Positions 51,969 through 60,842 of a DNA stretch of 64,000 nucleotides are shown one piece after another. The notes beneath the pieces are model-generated. The model did no database searches and was not told the origin of the DNA. It worked only from the letters and a program-made list of their open reading frames with translations. How positions within the stretch are numbered: the first letter of the stretch is position 1; the number at the start of each line of letters is the position of its first letter. The DNA comes from Ureibacillus massiliensis 4400831 = CIP 108448 = CCUG 49529. Lineage in GTDB: Bacteria; Bacillota; Bacilli; Bacillales_A; Planococcaceae. The stretch is from positions 1 through 64,000 of the forward strand of contig NZ_JPVQ01000014.1 in the NCBI RefSeq assembly GCF_000772965.1, written 5' to 3'. A program made the translations under genes and the position numbers.

Positions 51969-52701
51969 TGTCTTGCTCCTTCGTCATGGCAATGTACAAA
52001 TCATCCAGTGTAGCATTTGGCATTTGAAAGGCATTTCTTAAATCATCCATCGTTCCTTGCGCACGAACTCGTCCTTCATGAAGTAATATAATGCGATCAC
52101 AATGTTTTTCAGCAGTCGATAAAATGTGTGTTGACATTAGTATAGAAGCGCCTTCTTTTTTCTTGTTATCCATTTGATCTAGCAAAGATTGTATCCCTAA
52201 TGGGTCAAGGCCAACAAATGGTTCGTCAATAATATAAAGCAGTGGCTCAACTAAAAATGCACACATAATCATTACTTTTTGTCGCATCCCTTTTGAAAAA
52301 TGAGATGGGAACCAATTAAGACGCTTTTCCATACGAAATTCTTTTAATAATTGCTCAGAACGTTCCTTCATCGTCTTTTCGTCTATTCCATAAGCCATTG
52401 CTGTTAATTCTAAATGTTCCTTCAATGTTAGCTCATCATATAAAACTGGGGTTTCTGGAATATATGAAAATGATGAACGATAGGTTTCAATATCATCCTT
52501 TAAAGAGATGCCATTGATTTTAATATGACCTTTTTGTGGAATTAATGTTCCAATGATATGTTTGATTGTGGTACTTTTCCCAGCACCATTCAACCCTATT
52601 AGCCCCACCAATTCTCCTTGTTTAATGGTAAAAGATAAGTTATTAATTACTGGTTTCCGAGTATAGCCACCTGTTACATCTGTTAATTCTAGCAATGCCA
52701 T
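51961..52701 (-). CDS. ecsA: ABC transporter ATPase EcsA
   Basis: 246-residue ATPase: Walker A GLNGAGKST, signature-like FSKGMRQKVMIMCAFL (LSGGQ replaced by FSKGM, as in Ecs-type exporters), Walker B LYIIDEPFVGLDP, switch STHIL. ATG at 52701 follows TAGGAGTG; a GTG at 52710 lies in that site. Order hit-ecsA-ecsB with hit divergent is as in Bacillus. Confidence 0.94.
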   Translation of the reverse strand: MALLELTDVTGGYTRKPVINNLSFTIKQGELVGLIGLNGAGKSTTIKHIIGTLIPQKGHIKINGISLKDDIETYRSSFSYIPETPVLYDELTLKEHLELTAMAYGIDEKTMKERSEQLLKEFRMEKRLNWFPSHFSKGMRQKVMIMCAFLVEPLLYIIDEPFVGLDPLGIQSLLDQMDNKKKEGASILMSTHILSTAEKHCDRIILLHEGRVRAQGTMDDLRNAFQMPNATLDDLYIAMTKEQDNE

Positions 52702-52812
52702 TTTTTTCACTCCTATCCTTATATTTAGTTTAACAAAAAATGTGAATGTAATCAGTTAACATATGCTAAACTTATAATTATTACTAAAACTTGTCATGAG
52801 AGGATGTTTTAT

Positions 52813-53238
52813 ATGTCTGATTGCATTTTCTGTAAAATAATTGATGGTTCCATACCAAGCACAAAAGTTTATGAGGATGACCATGTGTTAGCGTTCATGG
52901 ATGTGTCACCACTTACGAAAGGTCATACACTTTTAATTCCAAAACAACATGTAAAAGACATCTTTGAAATGCCTGAAGATGTTGCAAGAAATTTGTATGC
53001 TGTTGCTCCTAAAATTGCTGGTGCAATAAAATCAGCATTTAATCCTGTTGGCATGAATACGTTAAATAATAACGGAGCTTTTGCAGGTCAAACTGTATTC
53101 CATTATCATTTACATTTTATCCCTCGCTACGATGAAACAGATGGATTAAAAATGAAATGGGAAACAAAACAAAGTGAATTCACTTTCGATGTCTTAGGTA
53201 CAGTCGCAGAAAAAATTAAAGAAAATTTAAATGCCTAA
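52813..53238 (+). CDS. hit: HIT-family nucleotide-binding hydrolase
   Basis: 141-residue histidine-triad protein, CIFCKIIDGSIPSTKVYED at the start with zinc-type CxxC, and the triad in VFHYHLHFIPR. Hydrolyses nucleoside phosphoramidates or dinucleotides. AGAGGA is placed before the ATG at 52813; the ATG at 52804 directly abuts it. Confidence 0.94.
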   Translation: MSDCIFCKIIDGSIPSTKVYEDDHVLAFMDVSPLTKGHTLLIPKQHVKDIFEMPEDVARNLYAVAPKIAGAIKSAFNPVGMNTLNNNGAFAGQTVFHYHLHFIPRYDETDGLKMKWETKQSEFTFDVLGTVAEKIKENLNA

Positions 53239-53338
53239 TTTAATAATAGAAAATCTCTATACTATTCTATTAAATTAGGTTGCAAAATATTTATATAACA
53301 ATTAAAATCATGAATAACTATATTTCGCTAACGGTTAC

Positions 53339-53397
53339 GAGAACACGTTAGGAAATGTAAGACAGGCAAATAGCTTAGAATAGCTTAGAGGAGAGAG
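53339..53397 (+). promoter_or_regulatory. TRAP (MtrB) binding site over the trpP ribosome-binding site
   Basis: Five (T/G)AG triplets at 53371, 53376, 53381, 53386 and 53391 are spaced by exactly two bases, and a sixth GAG is at 53395. Irregular extra triplets are GAG 53339 and TAG 53349. The last triplets form the Shine-Dalgarno of trpP. In B. subtilis, tryptophan-bound TRAP covers such triplets on trpP mRNA and blocks translation. Confidence 0.8.
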
Positions 53398-53401
53398 AAA
53401 A

Positions 53402-53932
53402 ATGAATACAAAGAATCTTGTAATAATGGCGTTATTAGTAGGGGTTGGCACAGTGTTATACTTTGTCATTCCTGGCTACGGTGGAGGAATGAAACCAGAC
53501 TTTATGGTTTTAATGATGTTCATCGGAATTTTATTATTCCCAACATTTAAGGAAATGTTTGTACTATCAATTTCTACCGGTGTGTTATCTGGTTTATTTT
53601 CAACGTTCCCTGGAGGATTTGTTCCAAATATCATTGATAAATTAATAACTGGTATCGTATTTTTAGTAGTTGTTCTATTATTAAAACATTTAGTAACAAA
53701 TCTTATCGTTTCCACTTTACTTGTCGGATTAGGTACGATTTTATCTGGAACAATCTTTTTAATTTCAGCAATACTAATTGCAAATTTACCACCAGAATCA
53801 TTTGCTGCTTTATTTGTAACTGTAGTATTAGTAACAGGTGGTTTAAATGCTCTAGCATTTTTCATCATCTATCCAATTATTACAAACATCTTAAAACGAT
53901 CAAAATTCATTACCGCAGCAACTCAGGCATAA
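53402..53932 (+). CDS. trpP: Tryptophan transporter TrpP
   Basis: 176-residue integral membrane protein with about five helices, resembling B. subtilis TrpP (YhaG) in length, in the start (VIMALLVGVGTVLYFVIPG) and in PDFMVLMMFIGILLFPTFKEM and STFPGGFVPNIIDK. The TRAP site in its leader supports a tryptophan role. It lies between hit and yhaH as in Bacillus. Confidence 0.92.
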   Translation: MNTKNLVIMALLVGVGTVLYFVIPGYGGGMKPDFMVLMMFIGILLFPTFKEMFVLSISTGVLSGLFSTFPGGFVPNIIDKLITGIVFLVVVLLLKHLVTNLIVSTLLVGLGTILSGTIFLISAILIANLPPESFAALFVTVVLVTGGLNALAFFIIYPIITNILKRSKFITAATQA

Positions 53933-53946
53933 TCAAACGAATTTTT

Positions 53947-53985
53947 AAAGAAGCTATCTAATTTATTTAGATAGCTTCTTTTTCT
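53947..53985 (+). terminator. Terminator after trpP
   Basis: Perfect 15-bp arms 53947-53961 and 53967-53981 (AAAGAAGCTATCTAA) and T tract. Confidence 0.88.
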
Positions 53986-54070
53986 TTACATTTTCATAGT
54001 ATAATTTAGCTGTTAGGAATTATAATTTTGGCAATGACTACACATAGTATCTTGTAAGGAGCTGGATGAA

Positions 54071-54436
54071 ATGAAAACGAAAACTTTTTTATTAGGGGTA
54101 ACTGCTGGATTAGTCGGAGGACTTACTGCAGCCATTTTAACTGCACCACAATCAGGTGATCAACTTCGTTCAAATATATCAAGAAATACAAAAATAGCTA
54201 AAGATAATGTAAACGATTTAATACAAAAAACAGCATCTCTCAAAGTAGCTGTTGTTCAATTGAAAAATGAAGTGAAAAATAATATCCCTAATATAATATC
54301 GGACTTAAAACAGTCCATTACCAAATATAGCCACGAAATCGAACCCGGTGCAATAAAATTAAAACAGGAATTAGAAGGTTTACAGAATTCCATTGCAGAA
54401 ATCGAGAAAAATTTAGACAAAATCAACAAGAAATAG
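54071..54436 (+). CDS. yhaH: YtxH-domain protein (YhaH-like)
   Basis: 121-residue protein: one N-terminal glycine-rich helix (FLLGVTAGLVGGLTAAILTAP) as in the YtxH family, then a long charged, probably coiled-coil region with regular hydrophobic heptads (LKVAVVQLKNEVKNNIPNII, LKQELEGLQNSIAEIEKNL). Unknown function; likely membrane-anchored. AAGGAGC before the ATG; next to hpr as in B. subtilis. Confidence 0.87.
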   Translation: MKTKTFLLGVTAGLVGGLTAAILTAPQSGDQLRSNISRNTKIAKDNVNDLIQKTASLKVAVVQLKNEVKNNIPNIISDLKQSITKYSHEIEPGAIKLKQELEGLQNSIAEIEKNLDKINKK

Positions 54437-54626
54437 TATTTTTTGAATTTTTCAAATTGTGTAAAATTACCTACATTTAACGTTCTCGATATCAATTTAT
54501 TATCTTTTTTTATGAAAAAATAACATTTTTTAATCAGAATTCAATTATTCTATTTTTCTAACTTTAAACTTTTTTCTTTTATTGCTATAATATTTTAAAA
54601 TGCCATGAAAGTAGAAGGTGATTTCT

Positions 54627-55187
54627 TTGTCTGAAGAATCTTATACATTAAAAGAAGCAATGCTTTATAGTCAAAGAATTGGACATTTATCAAAAGCTTT
54701 ATGGAAAGCTGTTGAAAAAGACTGGCAACTTTGGATTAAACCATTTGACTTAAATATCAACGAACACCATATTTTGTGGATTTCTCATCATTTAAAAGGG
54801 GCATCTATATCAGATGTTGCTAGATTTGGTGTGATGCATGTTTCCACTGCATTTAACTTTTCTAAGAAATTAGAGGAGCGAGGATATTTAAAATTCTCTA
54901 AACGTGATGACGACAAACGAAATACTTACATTGAACTTACTGAAGCTGGAGCTGAACTAATCGTTCAGATGAATAAATGTTATCTTGATACACCACATTC
55001 TATTCTTGATGGCTCTCTTCCATTAAAAGAATTGTATGGTAGATTCCCAGAGTTTCTTGATGTAATGGCTGTTATTCGAAATATTTACGGCGATGATTTT
55101 GTAGAAATTTTCGAGCGTTCCTTCAAAAATTACAACGAAGTTTTTGATAATATGCACGAGAAAGAAAAGGAAATAATCGCCAGATAG
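54627..55187 (+). CDS. hpr: ScoC/Hpr, MarR-family transition-state regulator
   Basis: 186-residue winged-helix repressor; in B. subtilis ScoC represses extracellular proteases, opp genes and sporulation. Near-identical core [60 protein letters not shown] and [19 protein letters not shown] at 54627 follows GAAGGTGA and gives a start matching the family; a GTG at 54618 is inside that site. Confidence 0.94.
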   Translation: MSEESYTLKEAMLYSQRIGHLSKALWKAVEKDWQLWIKPFDLNINEHHILWISHHLKGASISDVARFGVMHVSTAFNFSKKLEERGYLKFSKRDDDKRNTYIELTEAGAELIVQMNKCYLDTPHSILDGSLPLKELYGRFPEFLDVMAVIRNIYGDDFVEIFERSFKNYNEVFDNMHEKEKEIIAR

Positions 55188-55330
55188 ATTTTGAGTGTTT
55201 ATATAACACTCTTTTTTTATTTATAGAATCAAATTACATATATTTTTAAATAACTATCCAACGAAAGTGGCATAACTTTGCTTTTTCCTTTAAAATATTT
55301 TTACTAACAAGTAAAAAAGGAGCCATTTCG

Positions 55331-55876
55331 ATGCATTGTTGGAAAACAATCAACATAAAACATGAATACGGGACAACTCGACTAACTTTGTGGGCAATTA
55401 TTGTTTTTATACTTGTATTTTCATTCTCTTTTATATTCTTTGGGTATTTTGATCCGATACAGTATACCGATAATTATGTTTGGTTGTTTTTCTTAATTGT
55501 CCTATTTCTATACCCCATTCATAAGTTTATTCATTATTTTTCACTATTTAAATATCGCAAAAATGTCCGTTTAAAAATAAAAATTGACTATCGATTTGTT
55601 CCCATTATTCGTATGCGATTAACGGAAATTATTCCTAAAACACACTATATTTTCGTGTTAATTCTACCTTTTTTACTTATAAATTCTATATTGATTTATG
55701 TAGCCTATTCCTTTCCACAATACACACATTATTCGTGCTTATTGCTTGGATGTCATTGCAGTATTTGTTTAATCGACATACTATATGTTAAAAATTTGTT
55801 GCGTGCACCACGCAATGCCATGATTGAAGAAACACCTAGAGGCTATGAAATTTTAGTACCTCCAAATATCCAATAA
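55331..55876 (+). CDS. DUF3267-like membrane protein with altered zincin motif
   Basis: 181-residue protein with four hydrophobic segments (about 18-38, 47-63, 104-124, 130-150). The layout resembles DUF3267 putative zinc peptidases, but the HExxH motif expected after helix 2 reads HKFIH (about residues 62-66), losing the catalytic Glu. If the family call is right it is probably inactive as a peptidase. AAAAGGAG before the ATG. Family assignment is by overall pattern only. Confidence 0.65.
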   Translation: MHCWKTINIKHEYGTTRLTLWAIIVFILVFSFSFIFFGYFDPIQYTDNYVWLFFLIVLFLYPIHKFIHYFSLFKYRKNVRLKIKIDYRFVPIIRMRLTEIIPKTHYIFVLILPFLLINSILIYVAYSFPQYTHYSCLLLGCHCSICLIDILYVKNLLRAPRNAMIEETPRGYEILVPPNIQ

Positions 55877-55943
55877 TCTCTAACTTGTCACTGGAACTAT
55901 CCTTTGATATGCTAAAATGAAGCGAAAGAGGGGAGGAATAGAC

Positions 55944-56129
55944 TTGCTACTTTTAGTGATAGTGCTATTCTCATTATTTTACTTATTCCAAATAAATCGA
56001 ATGACTTATGCACTAGTAGTGCAAAAGGAAATTCCTGAAGAAAAGCATTCTAAAATATTCCGTACAATTAATGTACTGATTACTATCTTACTTGTATCTT
56101 TTTATGTTGAGGTTTCTTTAGCAATGTAA
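55944..56129 (+). CDS. Small two-helix membrane protein
   Basis: 61-residue protein from a TTG preceded by GAGGGGAGG. Hydrophobic segments at about 2-14 and 42-58 are separated by a charged stretch (QKEIPEEKHSKIFR). No family recognised. An ATG at 55917 is in frame but has no ribosome-binding site and would add MKRKRGGID. Confidence 0.7.
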   Translation: MLLLVIVLFSLFYLFQINRMTYALVVQKEIPEEKHSKIFRTINVLITILLVSFYVEVSLAM

Positions 56130-56171
56130 CAGATTGAAATTCGATCTTTTTGTTAATGTTATTATTAGCAT

Positions 56172-56208
56172 TGAAAAGAGCTAAAGGCATCTATCTGCCT
56201 CTAGCTCT
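56172..56208 (-). terminator. Terminator after the YjcZ-like gene
   Basis: Arms AGAGCTAAAGGCA (56177-56189) and TGCCTCTAGCTCT (56196-56208), one mismatch, short T run on the minus strand. Confidence 0.7.
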
Positions 56209-56249
56209 ACATCTAAGTTTGCATACCCTATTTTATGTTTTATTCTAAA

Positions 56250-56357
56250 TTAGTAGATGAACGCTGCACCAACGATAATCAATAAGATGAACAAAACAAC
56301 TAATAGCGCAAAACCAGAACCAGCTCCGTAACCGCCGCCGCTATAAGAACTGCCCAT
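56250..56357 (-). CDS. YjcZ-family sporulation small membrane protein
   Basis: A 35-residue protein beginning MGSSYSGGGYGAGSGFALLV and ending with a single hydrophobic helix and GAAFIY. The Gly/Tyr-rich head plus one transmembrane helix is the signature of the YjcZ/sporulation-associated micro-protein family of Bacillales. AAGGAGGTG is ideally spaced before the ATG. Confidence 0.88.
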   Translation of the reverse strand: MGSSYSGGGYGAGSGFALLVVLFILLIIVGAAFIY

Positions 56358-56507
56358 TCCGAACACCTCCTTTCTAACAGCTATATTATGCGGAGATGTT
56401 CATGAATCTTAGGCAATAAACTAATCACGGGCAACCATTTTGTTTTTTCTTCGTTTATGTTATAGTATCTAATGCATTTATTATGAAGTTAGGAGAGTTA
56501 AATACAA

Positions 56508-57380
56508 ATGAAAAAAACATTATTAGCAATTGGACTAGCTTCTTCTGTATTCACCCTTGCTGCATGTAACAACAATACAGAAGATAATGCAGCTGATGAG
56601 GTAGTTGTTTCAACATCTTACGGTGAAATTACAAAGGATGAATTCTACAAAGAGTTAAAAACTATGGCTGGGCCAAAATTGCTTGAACAATTAGTCGTTA
56701 AACAAGTATTAGAAAATACTTACGAAGTTTCCGAAGAAGATTTAAATAAAGAGTTTGATTCATTTAAAGAAATGTACGGCGAATCGTATAATTCCGTTTT
56801 AGAAATGTACGGTTACACTGAAGAAGCTTATAAAGATGAGCTTAAATTTGGATTACTTACACAAAAACTATCTGAAGAAGTGCAATCAAGCATTACTGAT
56901 GAAGAACTACAAAATTACTACGATCAAGGTAAATATGAACTAAATGCACGTCATATTTTAGTAAAAGATAAAGATAAAGCCGATGAAATTTACAAAAAAC
57001 TTCAAGATGGTGAAGATTTCGCTACATTAGCGAGTGAAAACAGTGTTGATACTGGCACTGCTGCAAATGGTGGAGAGCTAGGCTGGTTCTCTGTTGGTCA
57101 AATGGTTACTGAATTTAATGATGCTGCATACGCACTTGAATTAAATACAATTAGTGAGCCTGTTAAATCTTCATATGGATATCATATCATTGAAGTAACA
57201 GATAAACGTGAAGTTGCAGATTACCCTACATTTGAAGAGAAAAAAGAAGAAATTCGTCAAACTTTAATTTCTCAAAAATCAAATACAAAATTAATGGAAT
57301 TAGTTAAAGCTGCAAATGTTGACATCAAAGATGCTGATTTACAAGATACACTTGATGCTTACATGCCAACTGAAGAATAA
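56508..57380 (+). CDS. prsA: Foldase PrsA lipoprotein
   Basis: Extracellular peptidyl-prolyl isomerase and chaperone anchored to the membrane outer face. 290 residues: lipobox LAAC (Cys20), N-terminal chaperone region, parvulin domain at about 145-235 (ARHILVKDKDKADEIYKKL, NGGELGWFSVGQMVTEFNDA, SEPVKSSYGYHIIEV), C-terminal helices. AGGAGAG before the ATG. In B. subtilis prsA is also near hpr, which represses it. Confidence 0.95.
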   Translation: MKKTLLAIGLASSVFTLAACNNNTEDNAADEVVVSTSYGEITKDEFYKELKTMAGPKLLEQLVVKQVLENTYEVSEEDLNKEFDSFKEMYGESYNSVLEMYGYTEEAYKDELKFGLLTQKLSEEVQSSITDEELQNYYDQGKYELNARHILVKDKDKADEIYKKLQDGEDFATLASENSVDTGTAANGGELGWFSVGQMVTEFNDAAYALELNTISEPVKSSYGYHIIEVTDKREVADYPTFEEKKEEIRQTLISQKSNTKLMELVKAANVDIKDADLQDTLDAYMPTEE

Positions 57381-57383
57381 TAT

Positions 57384-57418
57384 AAAAAACGCGTAAACCA
57401 ATGAGTTTACGCGTTTTC
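57384..57418. terminator. Terminator between prsA and phnA-like gene
   Basis: Perfect 13-bp arms 57386-57398 and 57405-57417 (AAAACGCGTAAAC). Confidence 0.85.
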
Positions 57419-57420
57419 TA

Positions 57421-57753
57421 TTAGATTTTTTTTACAAATTCTGATTTCAGCTGCATAGCTCCAAATCCGTCAATTTTACAATCAATATTATGATCGCCAT
57501 CAACTAAGCGGATGTTCTTCACTTTTGTTCCTTGTTTTAATGCTTGTGAGCTTCCTTTAACCTTTAAATCCTTAATAACCGAAACAGTATCACCATCGGA
57601 TAAAATGTTGCCATTTGCGTCCTTTACAACAAATTCAGTTGACTCTATTTGCTCTTCTTCATTCCATTCGTGCGCACATTCAGGGCAAATATAGTTTGTT
57701 CCATCCTCATACGTATATTCAGAATTACATTTTGGGCAGTTAGGTAAATTCAC
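57421..57753 (-). CDS. PhnA/YjdM-family zinc-ribbon protein
   Basis: 110 residues: N-terminal zinc ribbon CPKC...CPEC (residues about 6-27), then an SH3-like PhnA domain ([40 protein letters not shown]). Despite the name it is not a proven phosphonate enzyme; function unknown. GTG start after GGAGG. Confidence 0.9.
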   Translation of the reverse strand: MNLPNCPKCNSEYTYEDGTNYICPECAHEWNEEEQIESTEFVVKDANGNILSDGDTVSVIKDLKVKGSSQALKQGTKVKNIRLVDGDHNIDCKIDGFGAMQLKSEFVKKI

Positions 57754-58048
57754 TTTATTTCCTCCAATATTTTATTGCATATACTATTTGTTAATAGCAT
57801 AATCCTCTTCTAGTATAAATGATATTTGAGGTTTTTTTTACTGAAGTTACAAATTTCTTAATTATAAAATAAATTTTTTCACACAAATAACACTCTTTGT
57901 TATATAGTAATGATTAAATTAATTAGTAATTTTAAGATTTTTTCTCTTCGAAATTTTGTAATTACTAATTAAATGCCTTTTTGCCATTTTTCAAAAAAGG
58001 GTTTATTATCAAACATGAAGTAAGTATTTTATGTCAAGGAGTGTTAAC
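57754..58048. other. Divergent intergenic region phnA-like / serC
   Basis: 295 bp, very AT-rich. No conserved RNA element is recognised. Confidence 0.4.
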
Positions 58049-59146
58049 ATGAGTACAACTAACAAACGAGCTTATAATTTTAATGCAGGACCTTCTGCGT
58101 TACCATTAGAAGTACTAGAAAAAGCACAGCAAGAATTAGTAAATTACAATGGTTCTGGCATGTCCATTATGGAGATGAGCCATCGTAGTAAAGACTATGA
58201 TGCAGTTCATAATGAAGCTATCGCTAGACTTAAAAAATTATTCTCTATCCCTGAAAATTACGAAGTACTTTTCCTTCAAGGTGGAGCAAGCCTTCAATTT
58301 ACAATGGTACCGATGAACTTCTTAACAGAAGGAAAAACTGCAAGCTACGTATTAACTGGGTCATGGTCTGAAAAAGCACTTAAAGAAGCAAAACTTTTTG
58401 GACAACCAGTTGAAGCAGCAAGCTCTAAAGAAAATAAATACCGAAACATCCCTGCTTTAAATGACATCAAATTTAATGCAGATGATGCTTATGTACACTT
58501 AACATCAAATAACACAATCTATGGTACTGAATGGGTTGAATTCCCTGACACTGGTGATGTTCCATTAGTTGCAGATATGTCTAGTGACATTCTTTCTAGA
58601 CCTGTAGATGTTAGTAAATTTGGCATCATTTATGCTGGTGCACAAAAGAATTTAGGTCCATCAGGCGTAACTGTTGTCATTATTCGTAAAGACCTTTTAG
58701 AAAAAGCCAATACAAACATTCCGACAATGTTAAAATACACAACTCATGCAGATTCAAACTCTTTATATAACACACCACCTGCATTCGGTATTTATATGTT
58801 AGGTGAAGTTTTAAAATGGGTTGAAAACCAAGGCGGATTAGAAGCAGTTCAAAAACGCAATGAAGAAAAAGCGAAATTAATCTATGATGTAATTGATAGC
58901 AGCAATGGATTCTATAAAGGTCATGCTACTCCAGAATCTCGCTCTTTAATGAATATTACATTTAGAGTAGCGGACGAAGAGTTAGAAAAGAAATTCCTAG
59001 CTGAAGCTAAAGAAGCAGGCTTCGTTGGATTAAACGGACACCGTTCAGTTGGTGGTTGTCGCGCATCTGCATATAACGCTGTCCCTGTAGAAACTTGTAA
59101 AGCATTAGCTGATTTCATGGTTGAATTCCAAAATAAAAATCAATAA
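58049..59146 (+). CDS. serC: Phosphoserine aminotransferase
   Basis: PLP enzyme of serine synthesis converting 3-phosphohydroxypyruvate to phosphoserine. 365 residues: RAYNFNAGPSALP, LFLQGGASLQFTMVPMN, WSEKALKEAK, HLTSNNTIYGTEW, ADMSSDILSRPVDV, PLP lysine in YAGAQKNLGPSG, and GHRSVGGCRASAYNA. AAGGAG before the ATG at 58049; the open frame to 58031 adds residues across that site. Confidence 0.97.
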   Translation: MSTTNKRAYNFNAGPSALPLEVLEKAQQELVNYNGSGMSIMEMSHRSKDYDAVHNEAIARLKKLFSIPENYEVLFLQGGASLQFTMVPMNFLTEGKTASYVLTGSWSEKALKEAKLFGQPVEAASSKENKYRNIPALNDIKFNADDAYVHLTSNNTIYGTEWVEFPDTGDVPLVADMSSDILSRPVDVSKFGIIYAGAQKNLGPSGVTVVIIRKDLLEKANTNIPTMLKYTTHADSNSLYNTPPAFGIYMLGEVLKWVENQGGLEAVQKRNEEKAKLIYDVIDSSNGFYKGHATPESRSLMNITFRVADEELEKKFLAEAKEAGFVGLNGHRSVGGCRASAYNAVPVETCKALADFMVEFQNKNQ

Positions 59147-59155
59147 GAACTCATA

Positions 59156-59190
59156 AAGACTTCGGCACTAGTTGCGAAGTCTTTTTTTTT
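59156..59190 (+). terminator. Terminator after serC
   Basis: Arms AAAGACTTCG (59156-59165) and CGAAGTCTTT (59175-59184), then a long T run. Confidence 0.88.
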
Positions 59191-59330
59191 CTTAAAAATA
59201 GGTACTTAGACTAAAATTTTTTAATTCTAAAGAATCTAGATTTTTATCACAAAAAAAGAGATAGTATTTATAGTAAGTGTTTAAAGAGTAGTGTTTAATC
59301 CTCCTTCTTATAAATGCATAGTAATAGTAC

Positions 59331-59366
59331 AAAGATAGCGGCTCCTACAATGGAGTCGCTATCTTT
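59331..59366. repeat. Orphan hairpin between serC and yhaM
   Basis: Perfect arms AAAGATAGCG (59331-59340) and CGCTATCTTT (59357-59366) plus a 3-bp inner stem. Only four T follow, so a weak back-up terminator at best. The rest of 59191-59391 holds nothing recognised. Confidence 0.6.
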
Positions 59367-59391
59367 GGTTTTCAATAGATTTTATACTTGA

Positions 59392-59446
59392 TATAAAATA
59401 AGGGACTAAATAGATTTAGCTCACTAGCTCACCCATTTAGTCCCTT
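59392..59446 (-). terminator. Terminator after yhaM
   Basis: Perfect arms AAGGGACTAAA (59400-59410) and TTTAGTCCCTT (59436-59446), T-rich on the minus strand. Confidence 0.75.
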
Positions 59447-59450
59447 TTAT

Positions 59451-60386
59451 TTAAATTATCGGCTTATAGAATGAACGATTGTCTAATGCAAATAGACGTT
59501 CTGTAAACTCACCTGGCTTTGTTTTGCCCAATGCTCTTGTTAGCATATTCATTTTCGCATCGATATTATCAATGTAATGCAGAATTTCTGCTTCTTGAAT
59601 CATCGGCTTTTTAGGGCTTCCCCACTCTTCTTTTCCATGGTGGGATAATACGATATGTTTCAGTAGTACTACTTCTTCTCCATCGATATTTAACTCTTCA
59701 GCAGCTTGGCCAATCTCATCAACCATAATCGAAATATGACCAAGTAAATTCCCCTCTACCGTATAAGTTGTTGCAATAGGACCTGATAGTTCTTTTACTT
59801 TCCCAATATCGTGTAAAATAACTCCCGCATAAATCAAATCTCGATTTAATGTAGGATATAAATCACAAATTGCTTTACCTAAACGTAGCATTGAAACAAC
59901 ATGATCTAGTAAGCCTGACGCATAGTCATGATGATTTTTTGTTGCTGCTGGAAAAACCAATATATCTGCTTGATATTTTTTTATAATATGTCTTGTAATC
60001 CTAGATATGTGAGGATTTTTTATTTCAAAGAAATATTGAGTTAGCTCCTCATAAAGCTCCTCTTTCGGAGTAGAAGCTGAAGGAACTAAATCATTAATAC
60101 TAATACCATCTTCTGGTTTTGCTATTCTGATTTGTTTTATACGAAGTTGATTTTTCCCACGATAATCGTGTATTTCGCCACCAACACGAACAATTACCTC
60201 TGCTTTATACATCTGTTCATGTTCTTCGTTGGTATCCCAAAGCTTTGCTTCTATATCTCCACTTTTATCTTGCAGCACAAGTGACATAAATGGTTTCCCA
60301 ACGGTTGTTACACCCTTTGTCGCTTGTTTAATTAATAAAAATTGATCAACTTGTTCCCCGGCCTGGAGTTTAGTAATTCCTTCCAC
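59451..60386 (-). CDS. yhaM: 3'-5' exoribonuclease YhaM
   Basis: 311 residues: N-terminal OB-fold ([20 protein letters not shown]), then an HD domain with [34 protein letters not shown] and [17 protein letters not shown]. Degrades single-stranded RNA and DNA with Mn2+/Co2+ in B. subtilis. GTG start after AAAGGAGTG. Confidence 0.95.
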   Translation of the reverse strand: MEGITKLQAGEQVDQFLLIKQATKGVTTVGKPFMSLVLQDKSGDIEAKLWDTNEEHEQMYKAEVIVRVGGEIHDYRGKNQLRIKQIRIAKPEDGISINDLVPSASTPKEELYEELTQYFFEIKNPHISRITRHIIKKYQADILVFPAATKNHHDYASGLLDHVVSMLRLGKAICDLYPTLNRDLIYAGVILHDIGKVKELSGPIATTYTVEGNLLGHISIMVDEIGQAAEELNIDGEEVVLLKHIVLSHHGKEEWGSPKKPMIQEAEILHYIDNIDAKMNMLTRALGKTKPGEFTERLFALDNRSFYKPII

Positions 60387-60614
60387 TAGAAGTCACTCCT
60401 TTTTAATCAACTAGACTCTATATTTATAAATCTATCATTCTCTCATATTGTATCATTTGTTGACAATCCTTTGTGAGGAAAACCATATTTTTATTGAGGA
60501 TTTCACGAAATTTTTACATATATTTTTCCAACTCAAGTATATTTTTCTATGAATTTAATAGGATTATTATGTATAATTTCCTTAGCGTATTATTATTTCG
60601 AAAGTAGGGATTTT

Positions 60615-60800
60615 ATGGAGGATTATCGTTTCACGGCCTTTGAAAAAAATGGGGAAACCTTGTTTGATGAAGTTTGGAATTTTGAAAATGATTTACAAGC
60701 AAAACAAGAAGGCCAAAAGAAAATTGAGGAAATCGGTGCTGCGGAGAAAACCCATCGCTTAGTGAACTCACAAGGAAAATTAATTCTTTTCCATATTTAA
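60615..60800 (+). CDS. YhzD-like small protein
   Basis: 61-residue soluble protein (MEDYRFTAFEKNGETLFDEV ... KTHRLVNSQGKLILFHI). Length and pattern match B. subtilis YhzD from memory; no function is known. I start at 60615, where TAGGGA lies before the ATG. An ATG at 60549 would add a hydrophobic 22-residue segment with no ribosome-binding site. Confidence 0.75.
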   Translation: MEDYRFTAFEKNGETLFDEVWNFENDLQAKQEGQKKIEEIGAAEKTHRLVNSQGKLILFHI

Positions 60801-60803
60801 AAA

Positions 60804-60842
60804 TAAACGCGTTCAGTTTTTTGTGAACGCGTTCTTTTTTTA
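60804..60842 (+). terminator. Terminator after the yhzD-like gene
   Basis: Perfect arms AACGCGTTCA (60806-60815) and TGAACGCGTT (60824-60833) with a T run. Confidence 0.85.
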
